Source of the DNA: Amycolatopsis thailandensis
Lineage (GTDB): Bacteria; Actinomycetota; Actinomycetes; Mycobacteriales; Pseudonocardiaceae
Reading direction: 5' to 3'
DNA: 63,314 nucleotides
Assembly: GCF_002234405.1 (NCBI RefSeq)
Contig: NZ_NMQT01000003.1
Coordinates: 1 to 63,314 of the forward strand
Below the pieces are notes generated by a model, which was not told the DNA's origin, did no database searches, and worked only from the letters and a program-made list of their open reading frames with translations. The position numbers were made by a program, and so were the translations under genes. Below are positions 53,521 to 62,432 of the stretch, one piece after another; position 1 is the first letter of the stretch; the number at the start of each line of letters is the position of its first letter.

Positions 53521-53806
53521 GTGATCAAGCTCGACCTCGCCCAGTTCGTCGCGGCCGTCCATACCTACGCGCCGAAGTGGGAAGCCACCTCGATTCGATG
53601 GCAGCTCACTCTTGGCTCTGAATACGAGAAGAGAGCGGCCTGGGTTGTCTGCGAGACCGGCGACATGGTGGGCTGGTTCGTCATCTGGACCAGCGGCGAA
53701 GTCGAACTCGAGATCGGAAACCTGCGTTCATTACGACCTTGCCGGCCCCGAAGAACTCACCGTCCGCCTGGACGGCCTCACCCGCAAGCTGACCGAGCAG
53801 ACCTGA
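53521..53806 (+). pseudogene. Small protein gene with a +1 frameshift
   Basis: A GTG start at 53521 has a -10-like TAGCAT ending 6 bases upstream, suggesting a leaderless mRNA. The frame reads IKLDLAQFVAAVHTYAPKW and on to VELEIGNL, then loses its sense. Removing one base near 53725 (CCTGCGTTC to CCTGGTTC) continues smoothly as VHYDLAGPEELTVRLDGLTR to a TGA at 53806, giving about 94 residues. Either it is a pseudogene or the sequence has an error here. The fold resembles small immunity-type proteins by size and composition only; I do not recognise the family. Confidence 0.65.
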
Positions 53807-54095
53807 CCACTCGCACCGGTTGACAGCAACCGCATGGACACCTTCCGCGCAACGGCCCAGCCGTGAATCTGTCGCCGAAAATCGACCACGGGTTCGTAGG
53901 CGCAGGTTTCGCAAGGAGATCCTGGCTTGGCCATGAGGCGGCCCCGGCCGTCGAACCGCCTCCGTTCAGGGCCGTTGCCGAAAATCGGCCACGTGAGCAC
54001 AAATCCGCTCGCCTCTCCAACGGGACCCCGCCCCGCACCGACCCAAACGCGAACTTGTCGCCGAAAATCGACCACGGCCCAACCCCGAAAGAACC

Positions 54096-55397
54096 TCACC
54101 CCGCAACAGAATCACGAGCAGGCGAAGCGGAAACCTCCAGGGAGGAGTCCCGCGAAGGTTCCCGCACCACCAAAGTCGCCACGAAGGTCAGCGCGATACA
54201 CCCGGTGACCCACCAGAAGAACACGCTCTCGTGCCCAGCCTGCTTGAGCGCCAAAGCGATCGGCTCCGAGAGCCCGCCGAAGACAGCGGTCGCCAGGGCG
54301 TGCGGAAGGCCGACGCCCAGGGCGCGGACGTTGGTGGGGAACATTTCCGCCTTGATGATCGCCGAAAGAGCCGTGTAGCCGCTGAGGAACACCAGCGCCG
54401 TGATCATGAGCAGGAAGGCGATCCACGGGTTCCCGGTCCTGCCCACGAGCGTCATGATCGGCACGGTCAGGAGCATGCCGCCGACGGAGAAGCCGAACAT
54501 GACCGGGCGGCGGCCGAAGCGGTCGGAAAGGGCGCCGGCGACGGGTTGCATGAAGATGAACAGGAACAGGGCGGCGAAACCGATGAGCGAGGCGGTCGGC
54601 TTGGGGATTCCCGCCGTGTTCACCATGTACTTCTGGAGATAACTGGTGAAGGTGTAGAACGCGACCGTCCCGCCGATGGCGAGACCGAGCACGGCGAGGA
54701 CCTGGCGGCGATGCGAGCGCAGCAGGACCCGCAGCCCGCCGCGGGAAGGCGAGGAGCGCTGGAAGTGTTCCGACTCCATCATGCTGCGGCGGAGATACCT
54801 GACCACGAGTCCGGCGATCGCGCCGAGCACGAACGGGATCCGCCAGCCCCACGCGTACATCTGCGCCTCGGTCAGCAGCGACTGCATCACGATCATCACC
54901 AGTAGGGCCGCGAGCTGGCCGACGGTGATCGAGACGTACTGGAAGCTCGAGTAGAACCCGCGTCGTCCCGGAGTGGCGATCTCGGAGAGGTACGTCGCGC
55001 TCGAACCGAACTCGCCGCCGACGGAGAGGCCTTGCGCGAGCCTGGCGACCACGAGGATCACGGGCGCGAGAAGGCCGATCGACGAATAGCCGGGCGTGAT
55101 GGCGATGGCCAGCGAACCGAAGCTCATCAGCGTCACGGACAGCGTCAGCGCGGCCCGCCTGCCGAACCTGTCCGCGTAGAGGCCCAGGAGCCAGCCGCCG
55201 AGCGGCCGCATCAGGAAGCCGACCGCGAACACGACGGCCGTGGACAGCAGCTGCGCCGTCTGATTTCCCTCGGGGAAGAAACTCGCCGCGAAGTAGATGC
55301 TGAACGAGGCGTAGACGAACCAGTCGTACCACTCGACCAGGTTGCCGAGACAGCCGCGGACCACGTTCGCCACGACGCCGGATTTCTTGTGCGGCAA
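54096..55397 (-). CDS. MFS transporter, metabolite:H+ symporter (MHS) family
   Basis: This 433-residue transporter has twelve predicted helices and MHS-family landmarks: GNLVEWYDWFVYASFSIYFA, GWLLGLYADRFGRRAAL (MFS motif A) and RLAQGLSVGGEFGSSATYL, and a mid-molecule DRFGRRPVM repeat. Relatives carry dicarboxylates, betaine or aromatic acids with protons. I start at TTG 55397 because AGGAG lies 6 bases upstream and the family consensus begins there; an ATG at 55493 would add 32 unconserved residues. It may import the substrate of the catabolic operon at 57320-61255 (inference). Confidence 0.85.
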   Translation of the reverse strand: MPHKKSGVVANVVRGCLGNLVEWYDWFVYASFSIYFAASFFPEGNQTAQLLSTAVVFAVGFLMRPLGGWLLGLYADRFGRRAALTLSVTLMSFGSLAIAITPGYSSIGLLAPVILVVARLAQGLSVGGEFGSSATYLSEIATPGRRGFYSSFQYVSITVGQLAALLVMIVMQSLLTEAQMYAWGWRIPFVLGAIAGLVVRYLRRSMMESEHFQRSSPSRGGLRVLLRSHRRQVLAVLGLAIGGTVAFYTFTSYLQKYMVNTAGIPKPTASLIGFAALFLFIFMQPVAGALSDRFGRRPVMFGFSVGGMLLTVPIMTLVGRTGNPWIAFLLMITALVFLSGYTALSAIIKAEMFPTNVRALGVGLPHALATAVFGGLSEPIALALKQAGHESVFFWWVTGCIALTFVATLVVREPSRDSSLEVSASPARDSVAG

Positions 55398-55505
55398 GGG
55401 AAGCTCCTGCGCTCCGGGATGCCGACCATCATGAGCTGTGATCCCTGCGGTTGAGAAATAGAAATCCGCGATGGACACATACCCGGTCGGCATGGAGCTC
55501 GGGAC

Positions 55506-56288
55506 CTACCCCAGGAAGTCGCTCACCAGGTCGCTCGCCTCGGGGCGGCACTCGTCGAAGTAGGCGTGCCGCGCCTCGGCGAAGAGATGCATGCGCGCGT
55601 CCGGAATCCGCTCAGTCAGCAGGGGCGCGTTCGCCGGGGGCGCCAGCAGATCGTCGTCGCCGTGGAGAACCAGGGTAGGGGCGGAGATCTCCGGAAGCAC
55701 GTCCCAGGCGTCATGGTTATTACTCGCGACGAGATGCCCGCGCACCGCGTGCGGCGGCATCCCGCGCGCTCCCAGCACTCGATACGGCCCTGGATTCGCC
55801 GCTCGCCAGGCAGGGGTGTACATCAGGTCTTCCAAGGTTTCCCGTGCCTCCACAGAGGACCGCCGGGCCAGCGCCAGCCGCACGTCGTTCGACCGCTCGA
55901 CACCGTGTTCGCCGCCCGGCGAGGTGCAGCCGAGGACGAGCCGTCGCACCCGGCCGGGATGCCTCGCGGCGACCCACTGCGCGACCCGGCCGCCCATCGA
56001 GGTTCCGTAGACGTCGGCTTCGGCGACGTCGAGCTCGTCGAGGACAGCGATCACGTCCTCAGCGAAACCCGTTGTGGAATAAGGAGAATCCGGCGCGTCA
56101 CTGGCTCCGGTGCCGCGATAGTCCATGGTGATCGTGCTCGGGAAATCCCCGCGCGTGCGGTCCCACCAGGTGTGGTCGTTCGCCTGCCCGGCCAGCAGCA
56201 CGAGCGGCCTGCCGGTGCCCTGCCACTGGTAGGCCAGCCGGGTGCCGTCGGCGGCGACGGCGTGGCCAGTGCGGGGGAGCGTGGTCAT
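55506..56288 (-). CDS. Alpha/beta hydrolase
   Basis: This 260-residue hydrolase has the HG-like oxyanion region LVLLAGQANDHTWW, the nucleophile elbow GTSMGGRVAQW (Ser), an acidic residue in VLHGDDDLLAPP and His in FAEARHAYF. It resembles 3-oxoadipate enol-lactonase-type esterases. The ATG overlaps the stop of the LysR gene (ATGA), so the pair is coupled. A longer frame upstream belongs to the LysR gene. Confidence 0.85.
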   Translation of the reverse strand: MTTLPRTGHAVAADGTRLAYQWQGTGRPLVLLAGQANDHTWWDRTRGDFPSTITMDYRGTGASDAPDSPYSTTGFAEDVIAVLDELDVAEADVYGTSMGGRVAQWVAARHPGRVRRLVLGCTSPGGEHGVERSNDVRLALARRSSVEARETLEDLMYTPAWRAANPGPYRVLGARGMPPHAVRGHLVASNNHDAWDVLPEISAPTLVLHGDDDLLAPPANAPLLTERIPDARMHLFAEARHAYFDECRPEASDLVSDFLG

Positions 56289-57232
56289 TCTTCTCCTGTC
56301 CGGTCGTCCCAGAGCCGGGCCGAGGGCCATTCGCCCTCGCGCACGGTCCGGTGGATCTGCTGGACCAACGCCCGTGCGACGGCGTCGACGGCGGGCGTGA
56401 CCCGCGCGGTCCGCGGCATGCCGAGGACGACGGTGCGCCAAACCTCCGGTTCGCATACCGGAGCCGCGCTCAGGGCGCCGTCGGCGACGTCCGCCGCGAT
56501 GCCGATGCCGGGCAGGATCGTCCAGCCGTGCCCGCCGAGCACCAGGCGTTTCTGCAACGTCATCGAGTTGGTCTGCACGGTGACCTCGGCCTCGGCGCCC
56601 GCCTCGCGGGCCGCGCCGTCGATGAGAGTGCGCAGCGCGTGCCCCTCGGACGGCATGACCAGCGGATGTGCCGCCACCTCCGCGAACGGGACCGGCCGGG
56701 TGGGATCCAACCCGGCCGAAGGCGGAGCGACAGCCCAAAGTCGTTCGCGGACCAGCGGGCGGACGTTGAGCGACGGCGTGCTGGTCAGGTTGTAGAGCAG
56801 GCTCAGATCGACGTCGCCGTCGTCGATCCACCGCTGAAGATGCCCCGAGTACGCGGTGAGCAGCCGCAGTTCGATCCCCGGATGGTCGCGCAGCACGGCC
56901 GTCGTGAGCGGCGCGGCGAGCCGCTCGGCGGCGCTTTCCAGCAGCCCGACCGTGACGATCCCGGTGACCACCCCGGGTTTCGGGGCCAGCTCGGCCCGGG
57001 CCCTGTCGAGTTCGGTGAGGGCCCGGCGGGCGCGTTCGACCAGCGTCGCGCCGGCCTCGGTCGGGCGCATGCCGTGACGGGTCCGCTCGAACAGCGGCAC
57101 CCCGAGTTCCTGTTCCAGGGTGCGGATCTGCCGGGTGACCGCGGGCTGGACCAGGTGCAGCAGCTCGGCCGCGCGGGTCACGCTGCCGACTTCGGCGACC
57201 GTCACCAACGCTTTGAGCTGCTTGAAGTCCAC
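56285..57232 (-). CDS. LysR-family regulator of the CoA-ester catabolic operon
   Basis: This 315-residue LysR protein begins VDFKQLKALVTVAEVGSVTR with the helix-turn-helix LLHLVQPAVTRQIRTLEQEL and has a substrate-binding C-terminal domain. The GTG at 57232 follows AGGGGACGACA; an ATG at 57310 would crowd the divergent promoter. It is divergent from the acyl-CoA dehydrogenase operon, the classic arrangement for a LysR activator. Confidence 0.87.
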   Translation of the reverse strand: MDFKQLKALVTVAEVGSVTRAAELLHLVQPAVTRQIRTLEQELGVPLFERTRHGMRPTEAGATLVERARRALTELDRARAELAPKPGVVTGIVTVGLLESAAERLAAPLTTAVLRDHPGIELRLLTAYSGHLQRWIDDGDVDLSLLYNLTSTPSLNVRPLVRERLWAVAPPSAGLDPTRPVPFAEVAAHPLVMPSEGHALRTLIDGAAREAGAEAEVTVQTNSMTLQKRLVLGGHGWTILPGIGIAADVADGALSAAPVCEPEVWRTVVLGMPRTARVTPAVDAVARALVQQIHRTVREGEWPSARLWDDRTGEE

Positions 57233-57277
57233 TGTCGTCCCCTGCTCATCGCGGTCCGGTATGCGGCTATCACCATT

Positions 57278-57294
57278 AGGTATTTCACTTACCT
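57278..57294. promoter_or_regulatory. Candidate LysR binding site
   Basis: AGGTA (57278-57282) and TACCT (57290-57294) form an inverted repeat spaced by 7 bp in the 87-bp divergent promoter. The right half ends 25 bp before the acyl-CoA dehydrogenase start. Confidence 0.45.
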
Positions 57295-57319
57295 GGTCAT
57301 CATCACTCATGATAATCGC

Positions 57320-58468
57320 ATGACCGAGGAAGAGACCGCCATCGTCGCGCTCGTGGCCGAATTCGTGGATCGCGAGGTCCGGCCCGTCGCCCGGGAGCTC
57401 GACCACGCGAACACCTACCCGGAGAACCTCATCGACCAGATGAAGGCGATGGGCGTCTTCGGGCTGGCCGTGCCCGAGCCCTGGGGCGAGACCCAGGTCT
57501 CCGCCCAGTGCTACGCGTCGGTGACCGAGGAGCTCGCACGCGGCTGGATGAGTCTCGCCGGCGCGATGGGCGGGCACACCGTCGTCGCGAAGCTCCTGGC
57601 TACGTATGGCACTCAGGAACAGAAGGACGCCTACCTGCCGAAGATGGCGACGGGCGAGATCCGCGCGACGATGGCGCTCACCGAACCCGGCGGCGGCTCG
57701 GACCTGCAAGCCCTCCGCACCACGGCGCGGCGAGAAGGCGACGAGTACGTCGTCAACGGCGGCAAGACGTGGATCACCAACGCGCGCCGGTCCCAGCTGG
57801 TCGCGTTGCTCTGCAAGACCGACCCCGCCGCCGAACCGGCGCACAAGGGGATCTCCGTCCTGCTGGTGGAGAAGGGACCCGGTTTCGAGGTCTCGCGGGA
57901 TCTGCCCAAACTCGGCTACAAGGGTGTCGAGAGCTGTGAGCTGTCCTTCGACGACTTCCGCGCCCCGGCCACGGCTCTCCTCGGCGGAGAGGAGGGACGC
58001 GGCTTCGCCCAGATGATGCGGGGACTGGAGATCGGCCGGATCCAGGTCGCCTGCCGGGCACTCGGCGTCGGCCGCGCCGCACTGGAGGATTCCCTGCGCT
58101 ACGCCCAGGAACGGGAGAGTTTCGGCAAGCCGATCTGGCAGCATCAGTCGATCGGCAACTATCTTGCGGACATGGCGACCAAGCTCGAGGCCGCGCGGCA
58201 GCTGACGCATCACGCGGCGCGGCGTTACGACTCGGGCGAGCGCGCGGACCTGGAGGCGGGGATGGCGAAACTGTTCGCCTCCGAGACCGCGATGGAGATC
58301 GCGCTCGACGCCGTCCGGATCCACGGCGGCTACGGCTACTCGACCGAGTTCGACGTCGAGCGGTACTTCCGTGACGCGCCCTTGATGATCGTCGGTGAGG
58401 GCACCAACGAGATCCAGCGCGGCGTGATCGCGCGCCAGCTGGTCGAACGGCACCGCATCCCGTCCTGA
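57320..58468 (+). CDS. Acyl-CoA dehydrogenase
   Basis: This 382-residue flavoenzyme has the acyl-CoA dehydrogenase signatures TMALTEPGGGSDLQAL, TWITNARRSQ, and GEGTNEIQRGV with the catalytic base Glu360. It oxidises an acyl-CoA to the 2-enoyl-CoA with FAD and passes electrons to ETF. As the first gene of a four-gene unit with a CoA-transferase, hydratase and lyase, a branched or dicarboxylic acyl-CoA such as methylsuccinyl-CoA is a plausible substrate. The ATG at 57320 is the first start after the divergent promoter. Confidence 0.87.
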   Translation: MTEEETAIVALVAEFVDREVRPVARELDHANTYPENLIDQMKAMGVFGLAVPEPWGETQVSAQCYASVTEELARGWMSLAGAMGGHTVVAKLLATYGTQEQKDAYLPKMATGEIRATMALTEPGGGSDLQALRTTARREGDEYVVNGGKTWITNARRSQLVALLCKTDPAAEPAHKGISVLLVEKGPGFEVSRDLPKLGYKGVESCELSFDDFRAPATALLGGEEGRGFAQMMRGLEIGRIQVACRALGVGRAALEDSLRYAQERESFGKPIWQHQSIGNYLADMATKLEAARQLTHHAARRYDSGERADLEAGMAKLFASETAMEIALDAVRIHGGYGYSTEFDVERYFRDAPLMIVGEGTNEIQRGVIARQLVERHRIPS

Positions 58469-58485
58469 ACAGCGAGGAAGGCAGT

Positions 58486-59640
58486 ATGCGCCAACCACTC
58501 GAGGGAATCACCGTCGTCGCGCTGGAGCAGGCCGTCGCCGCGCCGTTCGCGTCACGCCAGCTCGCCGACCTCGGCGCGCGGGTCATCAAGATCGAACGTC
58601 GCGGCGCCGGCGACTTCGCCCGTGACTACGACCGGACCGTCCACGGGCAATCGAGTTACTTCGTCTGGCTCAACCGGGGCAAGGAAAGCGTCGAACTCGA
58701 CATCAAGGATCCGGCCGACCGGGAACTGCTCGGCGCGATGATCGGCCGGGCCGACGTCTTCGTGCAGAACCTCGTGCCCGGGGCGGTGGAACGGCTCGGA
58801 CTGGACGCCGGGACATTGCGCGCGGAGCGTCCGGAACTGATCCACTGCTCGATCTCGGGCTACGGCCCCGAAGGTCCATATCGGACGAAGAAAGCCTACG
58901 ACCTGCTGGTTCAGTGCGAAACCGGGCTCGTCATGTCCACCGGAACCCCCGAGACCCCGGCCAAGGCGGGGATCTCGATCGCCGACATCGCCACCGGGAT
59001 GTACGCCTACACCGGCATCCTCACCGCGCTGTACGACCGCGAGCGCACGGGCGAGGGCGCGAGCCTGCACGTCGCGATGATCGATTCGCTCGGCGAATGG
59101 ATGAGCCAGCCCGCCTATTTCTCCCGCTACGGCCAGGAACCGCCGCGGCGTACGGCCGCGGCGCATCCGTCGATCTCGCCGTACGGTCCGTACCGCACCG
59201 GCGACGACAAGATCTTCCTGAGCGTCCAAAGCGAACGGGAATGGGTCGTGCTCTGCCGAGACGTTCTGGCACGTCCCGAACTCGTCGAAGATCCGCGTTT
59301 CCGGACCAACGACGACCGCGTCGCCAACGACGACGAGCTGACCGCGATCCTGGAGACGACCTTCACCGGCCTGACCGCCGACGAGGTCGGAGACCTGCTG
59401 GAGCGCGCCGGGATCGCCAACGCCCGGCTGCGGACACCCGAACAGTTCACCCGGCATCCTCAGCTGGCCGCGCGAAACCGGTGGCGCGCGGTGGAAACCC
59501 CGGCCGGGCCGCTGGAGGCACTGCTCCCGCCGGTCGAGGTGGCCGGCCGCGAGCCGGTGATGGGGCCGGTGCCCGCACTGGGCGCGCACAACGAGGCGAT
59601 CCGGGCCGAATTCGGTCCCGGCGAGGAGGTCCGGCCGTGA
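58486..59640 (+). CDS. Class III CoA-transferase (CaiB/BaiF family)
   Basis: This 384-residue protein matches the formyl-CoA/CaiB family: GITVVALEQAVAAPFASRQL, ARVIKIERRGAGDFAR, and the catalytic Asp167 in AGISIADIATGMYAY. It would activate a free carboxylic acid by moving CoA from a donor. The next gene's GTG start overlaps its stop. In itaconate or mesaconate routes, a transferase makes the CoA ester first. Confidence 0.9.
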   Translation: MRQPLEGITVVALEQAVAAPFASRQLADLGARVIKIERRGAGDFARDYDRTVHGQSSYFVWLNRGKESVELDIKDPADRELLGAMIGRADVFVQNLVPGAVERLGLDAGTLRAERPELIHCSISGYGPEGPYRTKKAYDLLVQCETGLVMSTGTPETPAKAGISIADIATGMYAYTGILTALYDRERTGEGASLHVAMIDSLGEWMSQPAYFSRYGQEPPRRTAAAHPSISPYGPYRTGDDKIFLSVQSEREWVVLCRDVLARPELVEDPRFRTNDDRVANDDELTAILETTFTGLTADEVGDLLERAGIANARLRTPEQFTRHPQLAARNRWRAVETPAGPLEALLPPVEVAGREPVMGPVPALGAHNEAIRAEFGPGEEVRP

Positions 59641-60437
59641 AGGAGGTCACCGAGGTCTTGCAGCCCGGCCCGGCGGAGGCGCTGAGCTCCCTGCTCGACG
59701 TCGAGATGCCGGATCTGGACCGCGACGGCCTGCCTCTGCTGTGGCACTGGTTCTACCTGCTGGACCGGCCCGCGCAGGCGGATCTGGGGCCGGACGGGCA
59801 TCCGCTGCGCGCCACGATCCCCGCGCCACCGGAGCCGGGACGCCGCCGGATGTGGGCGGGCGGCCGAGTGCGGACGTGCGGACCGCTGCGATGCGGCCTG
59901 CCCGCCACCCGGCGTACGGAAGTGCTTTCCGTGCAAGAGAAACAGGGGCGCACCGGGCGGCTGACCTTCGTCGTCACCGGGCACAAGGTCATCCAGGACG
60001 GCCAGGTCGTTGTCGACGAGGAGCAGGACCTGGTCTACCGCGACGCGGCTTCCGGACGGGCCGAGATGGCCACCGAGGAGCCGGAGGTGCCGGTGGCCGA
60101 CGGTGAGTGGGCGATCGACGTCTCGCCGACGCTGCTGTTCCGCTTCTCGGCGCTGACCTACAACGCGCATCGCATCCACTACGACCACGACTACGCGCGG
60201 GACGTCGAGGGCTACCCGGGGTTGCTCACCCACGGGCCGTTGCAGGCGCTCGCCATGGCCGAAGCCGCGCGGCGGCAGGGGATCGGCGGGGAGCTGGCCT
60301 TCGACTACCGCCTCGTCTCACCGCTGTTCGACCATCAGGGCCTGGTGGTCCGTGCCGAAGCGGCAGAGGGCGAGACCGTCACCACGGTCCGGGACCGCCA
60401 CGGACGTCGGACCGCCACCGGAACGGTGCGCCGATGA
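59637..60437 (+). CDS. FAS1-like/MaoC-type hotdog hydratase (mesaconyl-C4-CoA hydratase-like)
   Basis: This 266-residue protein is a double-hotdog enzyme related to mesaconyl-C4-CoA hydratase. The motif NAHRIHYDHDYARDVEGYPG and LTHGPLQALAMAE are characteristic, preceded by FRFSALTY. It would hydrate an unsaturated C5 dicarboxyl-CoA, for example to citramalyl-CoA. The GTG at 59637 follows GAGGAGGTCCGGCC. It overlaps its neighbours by 4 bases on both sides. Confidence 0.85.
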   Translation: MKEVTEVLQPGPAEALSSLLDVEMPDLDRDGLPLLWHWFYLLDRPAQADLGPDGHPLRATIPAPPEPGRRRMWAGGRVRTCGPLRCGLPATRRTEVLSVQEKQGRTGRLTFVVTGHKVIQDGQVVVDEEQDLVYRDAASGRAEMATEEPEVPVADGEWAIDVSPTLLFRFSALTYNAHRIHYDHDYARDVEGYPGLLTHGPLQALAMAEAARRQGIGGELAFDYRLVSPLFDHQGLVVRAEAAEGETVTTVRDRHGRRTATGTVRR

Positions 60438-61255
60438 GTGAGCTCCTCGTCAGTGCGAAGACGTTCCTGTTCGTCCCCGGGCACCGGCCGGACCGGTTCG
60501 CCAAGGCCGAGGCCAGTGGTGCCGACGTCGTGATCCTCGACCTGGAAGACGCCGTCGCTCCCGACCTGAAGGAGGCCGCGCGCGAGCACGTCCGGGCGTG
60601 GCTGGCGGAAGGGCATCAGGCGGTCGTCCGTATCAACGCCGCCGGAACCCCTTGGTACCACGAGGATGTAGCGAGTGTCGGCCCCGCGCTCGCGGTGATG
60701 CCGCCCAAGGCCGAAGACCGGGCCGAGATCGACGCCCTCGCCGGGCGGCTGCCCGGCGTGGGAATCCTTCCGCTGGTCGAAACTGCGGCCGGGATCGCCG
60801 AAGCGGTGGCGGTCTGCGGTGCGGACGCGGTGGTACGGCCGGCTTTCGGCAGCGTCGACCTGGCCGCGCAGCTCGGCGTCGACCATCGGTCGCACGAAGC
60901 GTTGCGGTACGCGCGATCCGCGCTCGTCGTCGCCGCGGCGGCCGCGGGCCGGGCGGCGCCGATCGACGGCGTCACCACGGCGCTCGACGACGAGGCCGCG
61001 CTCACCGCGGACCTCGGCCACGCCAAGATCTTGGGCTTCACCGGAAAACTCTGCGTGCACCCGCGCCAGGTGCCCGTCGCCGCTCGGGAACTGGCGCCGT
61101 CGGCGAGCGAAGTCGAGTGGGCGAGGGGAGTGGCCGCGCTCGTGGGTGACGGTTCGGTGGCCGTGATGGACGGTCAGCTGGTGGACAGGCCGGTCGAGCT
61201 GCGCGCCAGGGCCATCCTGGACCGGGCGGGTCAGCCATTCCGACCAGCCGGATGA
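60434..61255 (+). CDS. HpcH/HpaI aldolase/citrate lyase family CoA-ester lyase
   Basis: This 273-residue protein is a CitE-like lyase: FLFVPGHRPDRFAKA (Arg in the CoA/phosphate site), VILDLEDAVAP (acidic metal site at 36-41), VETAAGIAEA, and KILGFTGKLCVHPRQV. In itaconate or 3-methylaspartate-type pathways it cleaves citramalyl- or beta-methylmalyl-CoA to acetyl-CoA plus pyruvate, or propionyl-CoA plus glyoxylate. Which one cannot be read from sequence. It is the last gene of the operon. Confidence 0.87.
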   Translation: MSELLVSAKTFLFVPGHRPDRFAKAEASGADVVILDLEDAVAPDLKEAAREHVRAWLAEGHQAVVRINAAGTPWYHEDVASVGPALAVMPPKAEDRAEIDALAGRLPGVGILPLVETAAGIAEAVAVCGADAVVRPAFGSVDLAAQLGVDHRSHEALRYARSALVVAAAAAGRAAPIDGVTTALDDEAALTADLGHAKILGFTGKLCVHPRQVPVAARELAPSASEVEWARGVAALVGDGSVAVMDGQLVDRPVELRARAILDRAGQPFRPAG

Positions 61256-61276
61256 CGCCGATGCGGTCTGGTAGTG

Positions 61277-61306
61277 CCCGCCGAGTGGCGGTAGCGTTCC
61301 GGCGGG
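61277..61306 (+). terminator. Hairpin after the catabolic operon
   Basis: CCCGCCG at 61277-61283 pairs with CGGCGGG at 61300-61306, 21 bases beyond the lyase stop. The 16-base loop is long and there is no U-tract. Confidence 0.4.
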
Positions 61307-61347
61307 TGAACTTTTCGTTACGGTGAACGGAAAGGAGGCGTGGCCCG

Positions 61348-62295
61348 ATGCGCGAACCCTTGGTGACGCAGTTCAAGACCACCGATCCGGAGCAGGCACG
61401 GGCGCTGATCGCCGTGGCCTATCGCGACAACCGGCTGCTAGTACGGGGAACCGTCGAAAACTATCGTTTCGAGCACAACCGCTGTGACCTCGGGGACGTG
61501 CATTTCGACTTCCTGCACAACACTCTCACCACGGAGGTCGCGGTCCAGCCGCTGGGCAGGATGGTGCTGCTGCGGGTGCTGGACGGGGTGCTGGAGATCG
61601 ACGACGGTCTCAGCGACCGCAGGTTCGGTCCCGGCGACGTGTTCGTCGGCCCGCACCCCGGTCAGGACTACCGGACGCGGCTGCACGGCGCGCGGCTGCA
61701 GATCACCGGTCTCGATCTGTCGCTGATCACGGGGGCCGACCCGGCGCAGGACGGCGGGGCGATCGAGCGGTTGAGCTATGAGCCGGTGAGCCAGGAGAAG
61801 GCGCGGCGATGGCACAGGACGGTCGAATACGTCACCGGGTTGTTCGCCGGACCGGAGCAGGAGAACGGTCCGCTGGTGCTCGGCGCGGCGGGACGGCTGG
61901 TGGCGGCCATGGCCCTGGACACCTTCACCGCGGGCACCGGCGAGGAGTACCCGTGCGACCGCCGGGACGCCGTCCCGGACACCGTGCGCCGCGGGATCGC
62001 TTTCCTGGAGGCGAATCCGGATCTGGACCTCGGGGTCGCCGACATCGCCCGTGCCTGCCGGGTCTCGGTGCGCGCCCTGCAACTGGCGTTCCGGCGGCAT
62101 CTGGACACCACCCCGATGGCGTATCTGCGTCAGGTCCGGCTGGACCGGGCCCGGGCGGAACTCGGAAATGCCGTCGAAGGCACGACGGTCACCAGTGTCG
62201 CGGCGAAATGGGGCTTCCTGGACGGCAGCCGGTTCAGCGCGCAGTATCGAGCGGCCTTCGGCGAATCGCCCAGTCAGACCCTGCGCAGACCTTGA
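61348..62295 (+). CDS. AraC-family transcriptional regulator
   Basis: This 315-residue regulator has an N-terminal cupin-like sensing domain (VLLRVLDGVLEIDDG, RFGPGDVFVGPHPGQ) and a C-terminal double helix-turn-helix (DLGVADIARACRVSVRALQL, MAYLRQVRLDRARAEL, KWGFLDGSRFSAQYRAAFGE). It follows the catabolic operon on the same strand but with its own 92-bp gap, so it need not regulate it. The ATG at 61348 follows GGAAAGGAGGCGTGGCCCG. Confidence 0.88.
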   Translation: MREPLVTQFKTTDPEQARALIAVAYRDNRLLVRGTVENYRFEHNRCDLGDVHFDFLHNTLTTEVAVQPLGRMVLLRVLDGVLEIDDGLSDRRFGPGDVFVGPHPGQDYRTRLHGARLQITGLDLSLITGADPAQDGGAIERLSYEPVSQEKARRWHRTVEYVTGLFAGPEQENGPLVLGAAGRLVAAMALDTFTAGTGEEYPCDRRDAVPDTVRRGIAFLEANPDLDLGVADIARACRVSVRALQLAFRRHLDTTPMAYLRQVRLDRARAELGNAVEGTTVTSVAAKWGFLDGSRFSAQYRAAFGESPSQTLRRP

Positions 62296-62432
62296 GGTTC
62301 GTTTTCGTCGGTGCGGTTGTGCGTTTCCGCCCCTAGCCCCGCGCTCCCGGAAGCGGTTCCATGGTCCTTGTCCACCAGCACGGCCCGGACCCCGTCGGCT
62401 GGTGTGCGTACACCGGACCGGCCGGCCGGTCT

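Larger units (their letters stand above)
52785..54077. repeat. Seven copies of a 21-bp motif with core GCCGAAAATCGGC
   Basis: Copies begin at 52785, 52863, 53092, 53170, 53871, 53974 and 54057. The consensus starts GTCGCCGAAAATCGRCCACG. Copies 1-4 arise partly through the 307-bp tandem duplication, but 5-7 are outside it, in otherwise unrelated DNA. All are in the same orientation. The core is an inverted repeat with AAA at the centre. Confidence 0.92.

Noticed and set aside
52892..53621. Overlapping frames that encode KDEPGW and TLTVTTP
   Set aside because: They are duplicated, frameshifted ends of the HNH gene with no start signals of their own.
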